Shown piece by piece: positions 34,073 to 42,396 of a stretch of DNA of 64,000 nt. The DNA lies in the NCBI GenBank assembly GCA_934120135.1, contig CAKOTK010000001.1:124001-188000 (forward strand), given 5' to 3'. The stretch's first letter is position 1. Each line of letters opens with the position of its first letter. The position numbers were made by a program, and so were the translations under genes. The DNA comes from an uncultured Clostridia bacterium (GTDB lineage Bacteria > Bacillota > Clostridia > TANB77 > CAG-508). Below the pieces are notes generated by a model, which was given only the letters and a program-made list of their open reading frames with translations, had not been told where the DNA came from and ran no database searches.

Positions 34073-36178
34073 CTATCTCCTTGAAAATTTTCTTTCAATA
34101 TCTGTTTTTGTCATTTTTATTGCTGTTGGCCTTCCATGTGGACATGTAAATGGATTTGGAAGTACTAATAATTGCTTTAGTAAATTATCTACCTCTGCTT
34201 GAGTAAGAACCATATTAGCTTTTACTGCTGCTTTACATGCTACTGTCGCAATAAATTTTTCTTCTATTTCCTGTTTAGCTGTCCTTGCTACTGTATTTAT
34301 TTCGTCAAGAGTCTCTAAAAATAATTCTTTAGTATCAAGATCTAGACATATATTTGGAACCCCACTTAATTTAATAGTGTTTTCACCAAATTCTTCAAGT
34401 GTGAATCCAGCCTTTCTAAACATATCCATGTTTTCTTTTGCTATATCCATTTCTTTATGTGATAAGTTTATGATGTCTGGTAATAACATTAATTGAGAAT
34501 CTTTTTCTGAATCACTATAATAATTTTTCTTTACCTTTTCATATAAAATTCTTTCATGTGCTGCATGTTGGTCTAGTATATATAGCTCATTGTTTAATTC
34601 TAGAATTATATATGTAGAAAATGCTATTCCAATAAATTTGTATGGTGGAATCTCCTCTTTTTCTTGTGGTTTAAATATTGATACATTTTCTAATGACGTC
34701 ATTTCTTGTGGTTGTACTGTTAGCTTTTCTTCTTTTTCTTTTTCCTCTTGTACTTGTTTTCTTACATCAGATGGCATTGTTCCAAAAGTTTTTATATACA
34801 TTTCATCAAAACTTTGTGGAGTATCTTCTACTTTTAACTCTTCTAGTTTATTTATGTTATTTATAATTTTAGTACTATTTTCTGTTGCTGTAGTGTTTCC
34901 ACTTACAGGTAATTCATATGCTGATGTATCTTCTGTTACTTTTACTTGTTCTTTCACTTCATTTAAGCCCATTTTATTAGAATAAATTTGAGCTATTAGA
35001 TTACTTTTATCTTCTTCCTCTTCTGGTTCTTCTTTTTCTTTTTTGAATTTTCTAAATAGTCCTCCAAAAGACTTTTCTTCAATTTTGTTGTCATATTTTA
35101 TTTGTTCTACTGGTGCTGTGCTAACCATTATTGTATCCATCGGAACAGTTTTAGTTTCTTCATTTACCTTTTCAGTATCTGCAACTAAGTCTCCTTTTAA
35201 TAATCCATCTCTTATAGCATGGTATACTGCCTTAAACACTTTACTTTCTTCCTCAAATCTAACTTCAAGTTTTGCTGGATGTACATTAACATCTACCTTT
35301 TGTGGATTCATTTCAACATTTAAAACTAAAAATCCATATTTACCAATTGTAATCAAACCTTTATATCCTTGCTCTGCTGCACTTGTTAAAGTTTTATCTT
35401 TTACATATCTTTTATTTACAAAGAATAATTGGTTTGAACGGTTTGAACGAGCTATAACTGGTTTTCCAATTACTCCTGTAACTGTCATATCTTCATAGTT
35501 ATAATTTATTTCTAATATATTTTCTGCAATGTCTTTTCCATATATGCTGTATATAACTGCCTTAAAATCATTATTTCCTGGTGTTTGGATTATTGTTTTA
35601 CCTGTGTTAATTAACTTTATTGCAATTTCAGGATGAATTAAAGCTATTCTAGTTACTACATCTTCAATATATCCTGCTTCTGTAAAATCTTTTTTTAAGA
35701 ATTTGTATCTAACTGGTGTATTGAAAAATAAGTCTTGAATAACAATAGTTGTTCCCTTTGGGCAACCTGCTTCTTCTTTGTTTTTTATTGTTCCCCCTTC
35801 AACTTCTACCTTGTATCCAATTTCATTTTCTACATATTTTGAAGTCATCTCTACTCTGCTGATAGCTGCTATACTTGCTAAAGCCTCACCTCTAAATCCC
35901 ATAGATTTGACTGTTTCCAAATCTTCTGCTTTTCTAATTTTTGAAGTAGCATGTCTCTCAAATGCTATTTCCATATCATCTGGTGCAATTCCTTTTCCAT
36001 TGTCAGTAATACGAATGTATGAAATTCCACCATTTCTTATTTCTACTGTTATTGCTGTGGCACCTGCGTCAATTGAGTTTTCCATTAATTCTTTTACTAC
36101 TGATGCTGGTCTTTCAATTACTTCGCCTGCTGCAATTTTGTTTATTGTATTGTCATCTAATAGTACTATATTTCCCAT
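34073..36178 (-). CDS. mutL: DNA mismatch-repair endonuclease MutL
   Basis: This 701-residue protein has the GHKL ATPase domain (NKIAAGEVIERPASVVKELM, DNGKGI, FRGEALASIAAIS), a transducer domain (NQLFFVNKRYVKD, NVHPAKLEVRF), a long acidic linker (about 345-500) and the dimerisation/endonuclease domain. It has the endonuclease motif DQHAAHERILYE and the C-terminal CPHGRPT motif, so it is of the nicking type found in bacteria without MutH. No mutS is in the window. It leads the mutL-143aa-miaA unit and is divergent from the Cys/Gly peptide genes. Confidence 0.97.
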   Translation of the reverse strand: MGNIVLLDDNTINKIAAGEVIERPASVVKELMENSIDAGATAITVEIRNGGISYIRITDNGKGIAPDDMEIAFERHATSKIRKAEDLETVKSMGFRGEALASIAAISRVEMTSKYVENEIGYKVEVEGGTIKNKEEAGCPKGTTIVIQDLFFNTPVRYKFLKKDFTEAGYIEDVVTRIALIHPEIAIKLINTGKTIIQTPGNNDFKAVIYSIYGKDIAENILEINYNYEDMTVTGVIGKPVIARSNRSNQLFFVNKRYVKDKTLTSAAEQGYKGLITIGKYGFLVLNVEMNPQKVDVNVHPAKLEVRFEEESKVFKAVYHAIRDGLLKGDLVADTEKVNEETKTVPMDTIMVSTAPVEQIKYDNKIEEKSFGGLFRKFKKEKEEPEEEEDKSNLIAQIYSNKMGLNEVKEQVKVTEDTSAYELPVSGNTTATENSTKIINNINKLEELKVEDTPQSFDEMYIKTFGTMPSDVRKQVQEEKEKEEKLTVQPQEMTSLENVSIFKPQEKEEIPPYKFIGIAFSTYIILELNNELYILDQHAAHERILYEKVKKNYYSDSEKDSQLMLLPDIINLSHKEMDIAKENMDMFRKAGFTLEEFGENTIKLSGVPNICLDLDTKELFLETLDEINTVARTAKQEIEEKFIATVACKAAVKANMVLTQAEVDNLLKQLLVLPNPFTCPHGRPTAIKMTKTDIERKFSRR

Positions 36179-36358
36179 TGTTTTTTCCTCCGTTTTTATA
36201 CCTAATTATTTCTTGTTGAATTATATCATTCTTTTTCTATTTTTTGTATAGTTTTTAGACAAATTTTGTGTAATTATTTTGTGTAACACTTTTTTAGAAA
36301 TCAGAATACTATATACCATACGAAAGAGCTAAAAATATTTTATAGGAGGTAGAAGACA

Positions 36359-36466
36359 ATGGGATGTGGTTGCAATAATAGTGAACTACTATGGTTCATA
36401 ATCTTATTCTTATTACTTTTCTGCTGTGGCAATGGCTGCGGATGCAACAACGGTTGTGGTTGCTAA
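36359..36466 (+). CDS. 35-aa Cys/Gly-rich membrane peptide (MGCGCNN type)
   Basis: The peptide is MGCGCNNSELLWFIILFLLL followed by FCCGNGCGCNNGCGC. A hydrophobic helix of about 13 residues sits between two GCGCNN-type knots. The ATG has a perfect AGGAGG site 11 bases upstream. It resembles in layout the small Gly-rich YjcZ-type peptides, but with cysteines instead of Tyr. It lies directly upstream of a second peptide of the same kind. It could be a metal-binding, spore-coat or surface peptide; I have no firm family. Confidence 0.7.
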   Translation: MGCGCNNSELLWFIILFLLLFCCGNGCGCNNGCGC

Positions 36467-36497
36467 TTAAAATGTACATGTGAAAGGAGTGAATAAT

Positions 36498-36623
36498 ATG
36501 CCAGAGAATAGAGGATGCGGATGTGGCGGATTTGGTTTTGGTGATGATTGCTGCATTTGGATAATTATCTTTATAATCTTAATTTGTTGCTGCTGTGGTG
36601 GCAATAGAGGTGGATGTTGCTAA
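36498..36623 (+). CDS. 41-aa Cys/Gly-rich membrane peptide, second of the pair
   Basis: The peptide begins MPENRGCGCGGFGFGDDCCI, then a short hydrophobic helix, then ICCCCGGNRGGCC. Eleven of 41 residues are Cys. A GAAAGGAGTG site precedes the ATG. It is 31 bp after the first peptide gene and ends before a terminator, so the two form a bicistronic unit. Shared layout (GCGC knot, helix, Cys knot) suggests duplication and divergence. Confidence 0.7.
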   Translation: MPENRGCGCGGFGFGDDCCIWIIIFIILICCCCGGNRGGCC

Positions 36624-36633
36624 TCTAAGCAAC

Positions 36634-36664
36634 TAAAAAGGCATCCTAAAAAGGATGTCTTTTG
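36634..36664 (+). terminator. Terminator of the Cys/Gly peptide pair
   Basis: AAAAGGCATCC and GGATGTCTTTT arms around TAAAAA, followed by a T-rich stretch, 11 bases after the second peptide stop. Confidence 0.7.
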
Positions 36665-36676
36665 TTTATATTTATT

Positions 36677-36820
36677 CTATTTTTTCTTAGATACTTGTTC
36701 AGGTTCTTTACGTCTATTTCTTTTTCTTCTTCCCCCTTCTTTATCAAAATCGTTTTTTCTTCTATCATCACTTTGTTTTCTTCTATCTTCAAATATTTTT
36801 CCTTTTTTATCTACTACCAT
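36677..36820 (-). CDS. 47-aa highly charged peptide, unknown
   Basis: The peptide starts MVVDKKGKIFEDRRKQSDDR with an AAGGAGA site 9 bases before the ATG. It is Arg/Lys/Asp-rich and ends QVSKKK, and it has two copies of an E/S-D-[D]-R-R-K motif (FEDRRKQ and SDDRRKN). Such short, disordered basic peptides are common in Clostridia. It is convergent with the Cys/Gly peptides. The function is unknown. The start and ribosome site are good, but the short length makes the call moderate. Confidence 0.55.
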   Translation of the reverse strand: MVVDKKGKIFEDRRKQSDDRRKNDFDKEGGRRKRNRRKEPEQVSKKK

Positions 36821-36904
36821 ATATCATTCTCCTTAGTTATTTTATATATTTATATTACTTTATATTCCAAAAAAAATCAAGAGCTTTTTTAGTTTTTTAT
36901 TGTG

Positions 36905-36933
36905 TTGACATAATATATTTATTGTATTATAAT
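36905..36933 (+). promoter_or_regulatory. Perfect sigma-A promoter of the 196-aa lone gene
   Basis: TTGACA (36905-36910), a 17-base spacer and TATAAT (36928-36933) are exact consensus. A second TTGACA near 36950 has no -10 partner. Confidence 0.88.
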
Positions 36934-36981
36934 TTAAGTATATTCATTATTGACATTTTTTACTTATAGGAGGTTATTACC

Positions 36982-37572
36982 ATGAAGAAAACCTTAAGAC
37001 AATTTAGTCGGAAAAAAATTTCTGAAATAGCTGTTGCTTATTCAAATGGAACCTATACCTACCACGATTTTCTCGAGCAATACCCTGATTACAGTCAACA
37101 CCAATTTTATACTATCCTGTATATCTCTGTTAATAAGGCAATTGTTTCAGAGCAAATTGCTAGAAAAATTCAAAATGTTGCCACTATCTCTTCTGTTCAA
37201 AAAGCAGAAGATAATAATGCCGATCCTAATTCTGTTGAGGCTATTCGACGGAGAGTTTTCAATAGTTGGGAACGTCGCATTAGAGTTATGCAATGTTTTT
37301 GTTTTTCTAAAAACGAAGCAAGAAACTTGGTAGAGGACTACTCCCATAGTCCTCTTTCTAAGAAAGAGTTTTGTAGTCAAAACTGTATTAATCCGGTGTT
37401 ATTTGACAAAACAGTTATTGAGGCAGTTATTCTCAACTGGGTCAATGACGAATGTTTTAACCGATTGTATAGTAAGGCTCTATCTTTTAATAACGCCGAA
37501 ATGGTTGAGCATTTATTTACTCAATTAAGTAAGCGCCGAAATGAAGTAAAAGAGATGTCAAAAAAGGCTTGA
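36982..37572 (+). CDS. Lone 196-aa gene, two HTH-like repeats, foreign codon use
   Basis: The protein is soluble and basic. Residues about 15-60 (ISEIAVAYSNGTYTYHDFLE and following) and about 112-160 (ARNLVEDYSHSPLSKKEFCS and following) look like two copies of a helical domain in which a helix, a Y-S-x-G/S turn and a Phe-rich helix recur, as in homeodomain-like DNA-binding folds. Two CGG codons are used (at 37009 and 37249), unlike native genes. It has its own perfect promoter, an AGGAGG site and a terminator. It ends close to a partial tRNA-Gln copy. I infer DNA binding only weakly and recognise no family. Confidence 0.7.
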   Translation: MKKTLRQFSRKKISEIAVAYSNGTYTYHDFLEQYPDYSQHQFYTILYISVNKAIVSEQIARKIQNVATISSVQKAEDNNADPNSVEAIRRRVFNSWERRIRVMQCFCFSKNEARNLVEDYSHSPLSKKEFCSQNCINPVLFDKTVIEAVILNWVNDECFNRLYSKALSFNNAEMVEHLFTQLSKRRNEVKEMSKKA

Positions 37573-37584
37573 TAATTTGAGCCA

Positions 37585-37617
37585 CAAAAAACTCGTAGAA
37601 TTTTCTACGAGTTTTTT
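37585..37617 (+). terminator. Terminator of the 196-aa gene
   Basis: AAAAACTCGTAGA and TCTACGAGTTTTT arms followed by T residues. It is symmetrical and so may work in both directions. It directly precedes the partial tRNA-Gln copy. Confidence 0.8.
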
Positions 37618-37644
37618 ATTGGTTGGGCTAGCTAGATTCGAATA
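37618..37644 (-). pseudogene. Partial second copy of the tRNA-Gln 3' end
   Basis: TTGGTTGGGCTAGCTAGATTCGAA repeats the CCA end, acceptor strand and T loop of the tRNA-Gln at 37764, with one change (A for G). The complementary 5' half is absent; a GC-rich stretch with short hairpins follows. Such a truncated tRNA end is the typical mark of an integration site. Confidence 0.65.
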
Positions 37645-37723
37645 CCCCAAGGGTACTTGTTCACTTCGTTCACGGCGCGACGTCCTTCGGACTCTATCTC
37701 TGCTTACTACACAGCATATTCAA

Positions 37724-37760
37724 AATAAAAAAACCGTAGCTTTGCTACGATTTTTTTATT
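37724..37760 (-). terminator. Terminator of the tRNA-His/tRNA-Gln transcript
   Basis: CGTAGC-AAA-GCTACG hairpin followed on the minus strand by TTTTTTTATTTT, immediately after the CCA end of tRNA-Gln. Confidence 0.8.
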
Positions 37761-37835
37761 TGGTTGGGCTGGCTAGATTCGAACTAGCGCATGCATGAGT
37801 CAAAGTCATGTGCCTTACCGCTTGGCTACAGCCCA
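37761..37835 (-). tRNA. tRNA-Gln (anticodon TTG)
   Basis: The minus strand folds as a full cloverleaf: acceptor TGGGCTG/CAGCCCA, a D arm with AAGCGGTAAGG, anticodon stem CATGA/TCATG with loop CTTTGAC (anticodon TTG), and T arm CTAG-TTCGAAT-CTAG. Discriminator A and an encoded CCA (37763-37761) are present. Confidence 0.95.
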
Positions 37836-37840
37836 TTATA

Positions 37841-37918
37841 TGGGGTGGAAGATGGGACTCGAACCCACGGTCTCCAGTGCCACAAACTGGCGCGTTAACC
37901 AACTACGCTACATCCACC
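37841..37918 (-). tRNA. tRNA-His (anticodon GTG)
   Basis: The cloverleaf has the extra G-1 at 37918, opposite C73, characteristic of tRNA-His, an anticodon stem CCAGT/ACTGG with loop TTGTGGC (GTG), and T arm GTGGG-TTCGAGT-CCCAT. CCA is encoded (37843-37841). The acceptor stem has one U6-U67 mismatch. It lies 5 bp upstream of tRNA-Gln in the same transcript. Confidence 0.95.
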
Positions 37919-38019
37919 ATCATAATACGTTCACACGCATTTATAATTTTACAATATTTTAACCATATTTGTCAATACAAATTCATTAAATAGTTAATAT
38001 TTTTTATTTTAGAATTAAA

Positions 38020-38739
38020 TTAATCTTCTTTTGCCCAAATTATTATTCTTGCACTTGAGTCATCTGTACAAGTAGTTAATGAAATTTCTCTTTTTCCATT
38101 TGTGCTTCTTGTTGCATAACTAAAGTCATTTGGATCTGTTTTATATTTTTTGTATATTGTATAGGCAACTTTCTTACCTGATAAGTCTGTTATATAAATT
38201 TTATCTCCTGAAGATAATTTGTTATTGTTTGAGAAAAATGTTCCATTTCTATAATTATGCCCTGCTAATACAGTATTTCCTGTTTGGTTAAGTCCTGGTC
38301 CATATATTATGGTAATACCAACTTCCAATGCTTTTGCAGATGGATCATCTAATATATTATATTTTACCTTAGTTTTTGGTATTTCTATAACTCCTGCAAC
38401 TTTAATTCCTTTATATGTAAGACCACCTGAACTTGTATTCCCGTTGTTGTTTGTATTACTTGATGGCTCCTCTACAATATTTCCATTTGGTTCTTCTACA
38501 ATATTATTGTCTTGAATTTGATTTATATTATTAGTATTGTTTGCAATATTATCATTGTTTTGTTGATTATTTTGATTTTCAATATAACTATTAAATTGCT
38601 CAAGTGAATTCTGTGTATCTTTTCCTGTTGAATATGCTTTATACCAATCTATCCCAACAAAAATTAAAAGCCCAATTATTATAACAATAGCTACTATTAA
38701 AATTATCGTTAATACTTTACTATATTTACTATTTAACAT
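38020..38739 (-). CDS. Class D-like sortase
   Basis: This 239-residue protein has one N-terminal membrane helix (about 9-30), a long Asn/Gln-rich linker (about 45-105) and a sortase domain from about 108 (YKGIKVAGVIEIPKTKVKYN). The catalytic His is in VLAGHNYRNG and the catalytic Cys in LTTCTDDSSARIIIWA, with Arg two residues past the SSA turn. Sortases cleave LPxTG-type proteins and join them to wall peptidoglycan. The low-complexity linker is unusual in length. No LPxTG substrate is visible in this window. It is preceded by the HIT gene. Confidence 0.9.
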   Translation of the reverse strand: MLNSKYSKVLTIILIVAIVIIIGLLIFVGIDWYKAYSTGKDTQNSLEQFNSYIENQNNQQNNDNIANNTNNINQIQDNNIVEEPNGNIVEEPSSNTNNNGNTSSGGLTYKGIKVAGVIEIPKTKVKYNILDDPSAKALEVGITIIYGPGLNQTGNTVLAGHNYRNGTFFSNNNKLSSGDKIYITDLSGKKVAYTIYKKYKTDPNDFSYATRSTNGKREISLTTCTDDSSARIIIWAKED

Positions 38740-38814
38740 TTGTACTCCTCCTATTTTTTCTTATAATTCATATACATAGATTATAACACATAAATTTTAT
38801 TTTTTCCATACTTA

Positions 38815-39159
38815 TTAAACAACTTTTGGTCCCATTTTTTGTCCGGCTAATAAATGGAAATGTATATGCATTACTTCTTGTCCAGAATCTTTACCGCAAT
38901 TAGCAACTATTCTAAATCCATTTTCTTCTATACCAATTTGTCTTGCCATCTTATTTATAGCAACAAATATCTTACTAATTAAGTAACTGTCTTCTTCAGT
39001 AACATCAAGTAAAGTTGCTATATGCTTTTTAGGTATTACTAATATATGAATTGGAGTTACAGGGTTAATATCTTTAAATGCAATAACATCTTCATCTTCA
39101 TATACTTTTTCTGAAGGAATTTCTCCTTTTATTATTTTACAAAAAACACAATCATCCAT
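38815..39159 (-). CDS. HIT-family nucleotide-binding protein
   Basis: This 114-residue protein starts MDDCVFCKIIKGEIPSEKVY with the zinc-type CxxC common to HinT proteins, has HILVIPKKHI and ends with the HIT motif EVMHIHFHLLAGQ (H-x-H-x-H). Such proteins hydrolyse nucleoside phosphoramidates, including AMP-linked adducts. It lies 12 bp downstream of alaS, so it is probably co-transcribed. Proximity to an aminoacyl-tRNA synthetase fits removal of aminoacyl-AMP by HinT, which is inference. Confidence 0.93.
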   Translation of the reverse strand: MDDCVFCKIIKGEIPSEKVYEDEDVIAFKDINPVTPIHILVIPKKHIATLLDVTEEDSYLISKIFVAINKMARQIGIEENGFRIVANCGKDSGQEVMHIHFHLLAGQKMGPKVV

Positions 39160-39171
39160 ACCTTATTCTCC

Positions 39172-40926
39172 TTATTCTAAAATCGCTTTAATACGTCTAA
39201 CTCCTGCTGAACTTGATTCTTCTTTTTTAATTTTGAAGTGTCCTAATTCTCCTGTATGTTTAACATGAGGTCCACCACAAATTTCTTTACTAAAATCACC
39301 TATTGTATACACCTTAACTCTGTCACCATATTTATTTTCAAATAATCCTGTTGCTCCAGATGCTCTTGCTTCTTCTAATGTCATTTCTTCACATGTTACA
39401 GGTAAATCACGTTTAATTTGTTCATTTACAATCTCTTCTACTTTAGCTAGTTGTTCTGGTGTCATTTTTTCTGAATGCGTAAAGTCAAATCTTAATCTTT
39501 CTGTTGTGATATTTGAACCACATTGGTTTGCATGATCTCCTAGTACTATTTTTAATGCTTTATGTAGTAAGTGAGTTGCTGTATGATATTTAGTTGTTTG
39601 TTCATTTTGTTCAGCTAGTCCACCTTTAAATTTTTGCTCACTACCCATTCTTGATTTTTCTTGATGCTCTTTAAATAATTTATCAAATTCAGATGTATCA
39701 ATTTCTAAGCCTTGCTCTTTTGCTAAATCTGCTGTAATTTCTGGTGGAAATCCATATGTTTCATATAGTTTGAAAATAGTGTAACCATCAATTGTGTTTT
39801 TATTTTCTTGTTTTAATTTGTTTACTACTTTTTCAAATTCTTTTTCACCATGTGATAATGTTTTAACAAATTTATCTTTTTCTGCTAATATAACTTCTTT
39901 GATTGTTTCTCTATTTTCAACTAATTCAGGGTAGAATTCTTTTAATGTTTCTACATACAAATCAACTAATCCACCAATTTCATTTAAATCTATTTGTAGT
40001 TTATTTAAATGTCTTGTCATTCTTCTAATTAGTTTTCTTAATACATATCCACGATCTATATTGCTTGGTCTACCACCATCTGCTATAACCATCATACTTG
40101 CACGTAAATGTTCTGCAACAATTCTTCTACTTTCAATATTATCTTGTTTAGCTAATTCTTTTAGTTTGTCCATTACTGGTGCAAATAGTTCTGTATCAAA
40201 TGGAGTTTCTTTGCCCTGTAATAGCATTGTCATTCTTTCTAGTCCAAAACCTGTATCAACATTTTGTTGTTTTAATTTTGTAATAGAACCATCTTTTGCT
40301 TGGTAATATTCCATAAATACATCATTCCAAATTTCAACATATTTACCACAACCACATGATGGTTGACAACTGTCTGAACATGCAGGTTTTCCTGTATCCA
40401 AGAACATTTCTGTATCTGGTCCGCAAGGTCCTTCGTCTCCTGCAATCCACCAGTTATTATCTTTGTCATAGAAATATATTCTTTCTTCTGGTATTCCTGC
40501 CCTTTTCCATGCTTCTGCTGCTACTGTATCTCTTGGTGCATGTTCGTCACCAGCAAAACATGTAACTGACAATTTGCTTGGATCTATTCCTAATTCTTTT
40601 GTTAAGAATTCATAGCTCATGCTAATTGCTTCATCTTTAAAATAGTCTCCTAATGACCAGTTTCCTAACATCTCAAAAAATGTTAGGTGACGGTTATCTC
40701 CTACTTCATCTATATCGTTTGTTCTTAAACATTTTTGATAATCTGTAATTCTTGTTCCTGCTGGATGTTTTTCACCTAATAAATATGGCACTAATGGTTG
40801 CATTCCAGCTGTTGTAAATAATACAGATGGGTCGTTTTCTGGTATTAGCGGAGCACTTGGAATTACTTTATGTCCGTGTGCTTTAAAAAAGTTTAAATAT
40901 TTGTTTCTTATTTCTATTGCTTTCAT
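39172..40926 (-). CDS. alaS: Alanyl-tRNA synthetase, short form lacking the C-Ala domain
   Basis: This 584-residue protein has the class II core (FFKAHGHKVIPSAPLIP, LFTTAGMQPLVPYLLG, GNWSLGDYFK, GLERMTMLLQG) and the tRNA-recognition part. The SAD editing domain has HTATHLLHK and EICGGPHVKHTGELG, with the zinc-type H..H..C..H ligands. It then stops at SSSAGVRRIKAILE, where full-length bacterial enzymes of about 870-880 residues continue into the DHHA1/C-Ala domain. A Cys-rich loop (DSCQPSCGCG, about residue 186) is present as in many Firmicutes. Charging and editing are expected to work. The stop is not near any CGG, so this looks like a genuine short form. Confidence 0.93.
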   Translation of the reverse strand: MKAIEIRNKYLNFFKAHGHKVIPSAPLIPENDPSVLFTTAGMQPLVPYLLGEKHPAGTRITDYQKCLRTNDIDEVGDNRHLTFFEMLGNWSLGDYFKDEAISMSYEFLTKELGIDPSKLSVTCFAGDEHAPRDTVAAEAWKRAGIPEERIYFYDKDNNWWIAGDEGPCGPDTEMFLDTGKPACSDSCQPSCGCGKYVEIWNDVFMEYYQAKDGSITKLKQQNVDTGFGLERMTMLLQGKETPFDTELFAPVMDKLKELAKQDNIESRRIVAEHLRASMMVIADGGRPSNIDRGYVLRKLIRRMTRHLNKLQIDLNEIGGLVDLYVETLKEFYPELVENRETIKEVILAEKDKFVKTLSHGEKEFEKVVNKLKQENKNTIDGYTIFKLYETYGFPPEITADLAKEQGLEIDTSEFDKLFKEHQEKSRMGSEQKFKGGLAEQNEQTTKYHTATHLLHKALKIVLGDHANQCGSNITTERLRFDFTHSEKMTPEQLAKVEEIVNEQIKRDLPVTCEEMTLEEARASGATGLFENKYGDRVKVYTIGDFSKEICGGPHVKHTGELGHFKIKKEESSSAGVRRIKAILE

Positions 40927-40990
40927 ACTATTCCTCTTTTCTCATTTTCATAGCTTAAATTATATACTATTTGCATATATAATGCAATAT

Positions 40991-42235
40991 TTATACAACT
41001 ACTTTTTGTATTGTATTTTCAAGATTTTCGTTAGTTTTCATTTTTACTACCATATAGTTTGTAGTATGTCCTCTTAAATACTCTCCTTCTCTTTCTTCTA
41101 ATAGTACTTCTACTTCTTTGCCTATGTATTTTTGATTATACTCTTTCTCATTTTCATCTGATAGCTCTATTAGTTTATTGCTTCTCTCTTCTTTTATATT
41201 TCCATCTATTTGATTAGGCATTTTAGCAGCAACTGTTCCGCTTCTTGGCGAATACTTAAATACATGCATTTTATAAAATTTTATTTCTTTTAAAAACTCA
41301 TAAGTTTTGTTAAAATCTTCTTCTGTTTCTCCTGGAAACCCAACTATAACATCTGTTGTTAAATGTACTTCTGGATATGCATTTCTAAGCAATTCTACTA
41401 CATGTCTAAATTGATCCGTTGTATATTTTCTATTCATTCTTTTTAATGTTTCATCACATCCACTTTGTAATGATAAATGAAAGTGGTCACATATTTTTGA
41501 AAGTTCTTTAAGTCTTGTTACAAATTCTTCTGTTATTAGTGTTGGTTCTAATGAACCTAAACGTATTCTTTGTACACAGTCTACTTTTTGGATTTCTTCT
41601 AATAAGTCAATTAGCCTATACTCTGTGTTAAAGTCTTTCCCATAAGACGCTATATGAATACCTGTTATAACTACTTCTTTTATACCTTCTTTTGCAACAT
41701 CTGTAATTTCTTTTATTACACTTTCTGGCTTTCTGCTTCTAATACGTCCTCTTGCATAAGGAATTATGCAATATGAACAAAACTGATTACATCCATCTTG
41801 TACCTTTATTACTGCTCTTGTTTTTTCTGTGTATGTAACATCTCCAAAGTCTAAGAACTCAGTTTGATGTAATACATCTGACACATATGTATTCTTACTA
41901 GCTTGCTCTACATATTTTACAATATCATTTTTTTCATTTATTCCAAGTATTAAATCAATTTCTGGTATTTGCTCCAACTTTTCTTTTGCTACTTGGGCAT
42001 AACAACCAACAGCAACTAAAATGGCTTCTGGATTTATTTCTTTTACTCTTCTTAACATTTGTCTTGATTTTTTATCTGCCATATTTGTTACTGTACATGT
42101 ATTTATAATATAGATATCTGCTTTTGTTTCAAAGTCTACTACTTCATAACCTGCTTCAATCATTTTTTGCATCATTGCATTTGTTTCATATTGATTTACT
42201 TTACATCCTAAAGTACAAAACGCTACTGTTTTCAT
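40991..42235 (-). CDS. mtaB: tRNA t6A37 methylthiotransferase
   Basis: This 414-residue radical-SAM enzyme adds a methylthio group to t6A37. The N-terminal MTTase domain has LGCKVNQYETNAM with the first Cys, then TCTVTNMADKKSRQ and VGCYAQV. The radical-SAM cluster motif is CNQFCSYCIIPYARGR (CxxxCxxC, about residue 148). The C-terminal TRAM domain (LLEEREGEYLRGHTTNYMVV) binds tRNA. Length and motif order match MtaB rather than MiaB. It is the end of its transcription unit. Confidence 0.95.
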   Translation of the reverse strand: MKTVAFCTLGCKVNQYETNAMMQKMIEAGYEVVDFETKADIYIINTCTVTNMADKKSRQMLRRVKEINPEAILVAVGCYAQVAKEKLEQIPEIDLILGINEKNDIVKYVEQASKNTYVSDVLHQTEFLDFGDVTYTEKTRAVIKVQDGCNQFCSYCIIPYARGRIRSRKPESVIKEITDVAKEGIKEVVITGIHIASYGKDFNTEYRLIDLLEEIQKVDCVQRIRLGSLEPTLITEEFVTRLKELSKICDHFHLSLQSGCDETLKRMNRKYTTDQFRHVVELLRNAYPEVHLTTDVIVGFPGETEEDFNKTYEFLKEIKFYKMHVFKYSPRSGTVAAKMPNQIDGNIKEERSNKLIELSDENEKEYNQKYIGKEVEVLLEEREGEYLRGHTTNYMVVKMKTNENLENTIQKVVV

Positions 42236-42274
42236 ATAATTCCTCTTTTTATTAGATATTGATTATTATATCAT

Positions 42275-42303
42275 TTGACAAATCTATAATAACTGTGTAT
42301 AAT
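42275..42303 (+). promoter_or_regulatory. Perfect sigma-A promoter of the antisense RNA
   Basis: TTGACA (42275-42280), a 17-base spacer and TATAAT (42298-42303) are exact consensus matches with no open reading frame worth translating downstream. Transcription would start near 42310. Confidence 0.88.
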
Positions 42304-42309
42304 TAATAT

Positions 42310-42396
42310 AGGAAATGAAAACCACAATAGTGGTTGCCACTTTGGTTATATGTAACAACACATCTGCTGGGCAAAGCAAAGATGTGTTGTTTTTTT
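42310..42396 (+). ncRNA. Candidate antitoxin RNA (about 87 nt), antisense to the 33-aa peptide mRNA 3' end
   Basis: It begins near GGAAATGAAAACC, contains a small AACCAC/GTGGTT hairpin, and ends with a 12-bp perfect terminator stem (42354-42365/42380-42391) and a T-run to 42396. It ends exactly at the stop codon of the convergent peptide gene, so it is fully complementary to the 3' untranslated part of that message. This is the architecture of type I antitoxins such as RatA and SR4. I infer the role from layout; expression is unknown. Confidence 0.65.
42354..42396 (+). terminator. Terminator shared with the peptide mRNA 3' region
   Basis: AACAACACATCT/AGATGTGTTGTT arms with a 14-base loop and TTTTT. 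On the minus strand the same hairpin lies just after the peptide stop but is followed by TACATA, so it would terminate poorly in that direction. Confidence 0.85.

Noticed and set aside
37577..37993. Plus-strand frames with VGLARFEL- and GGRWDSNP-like segments
   Set aside because: These are the antisense of tRNA-Gln, its partial copy and tRNA-His, a well-known false-gene pattern.
39172..39174. Frameshift as the reason for the short alaS
   Set aside because: No CGG or other break is near the end, and downstream sequence in other frames does not encode a C-Ala domain; the HIT gene follows directly.
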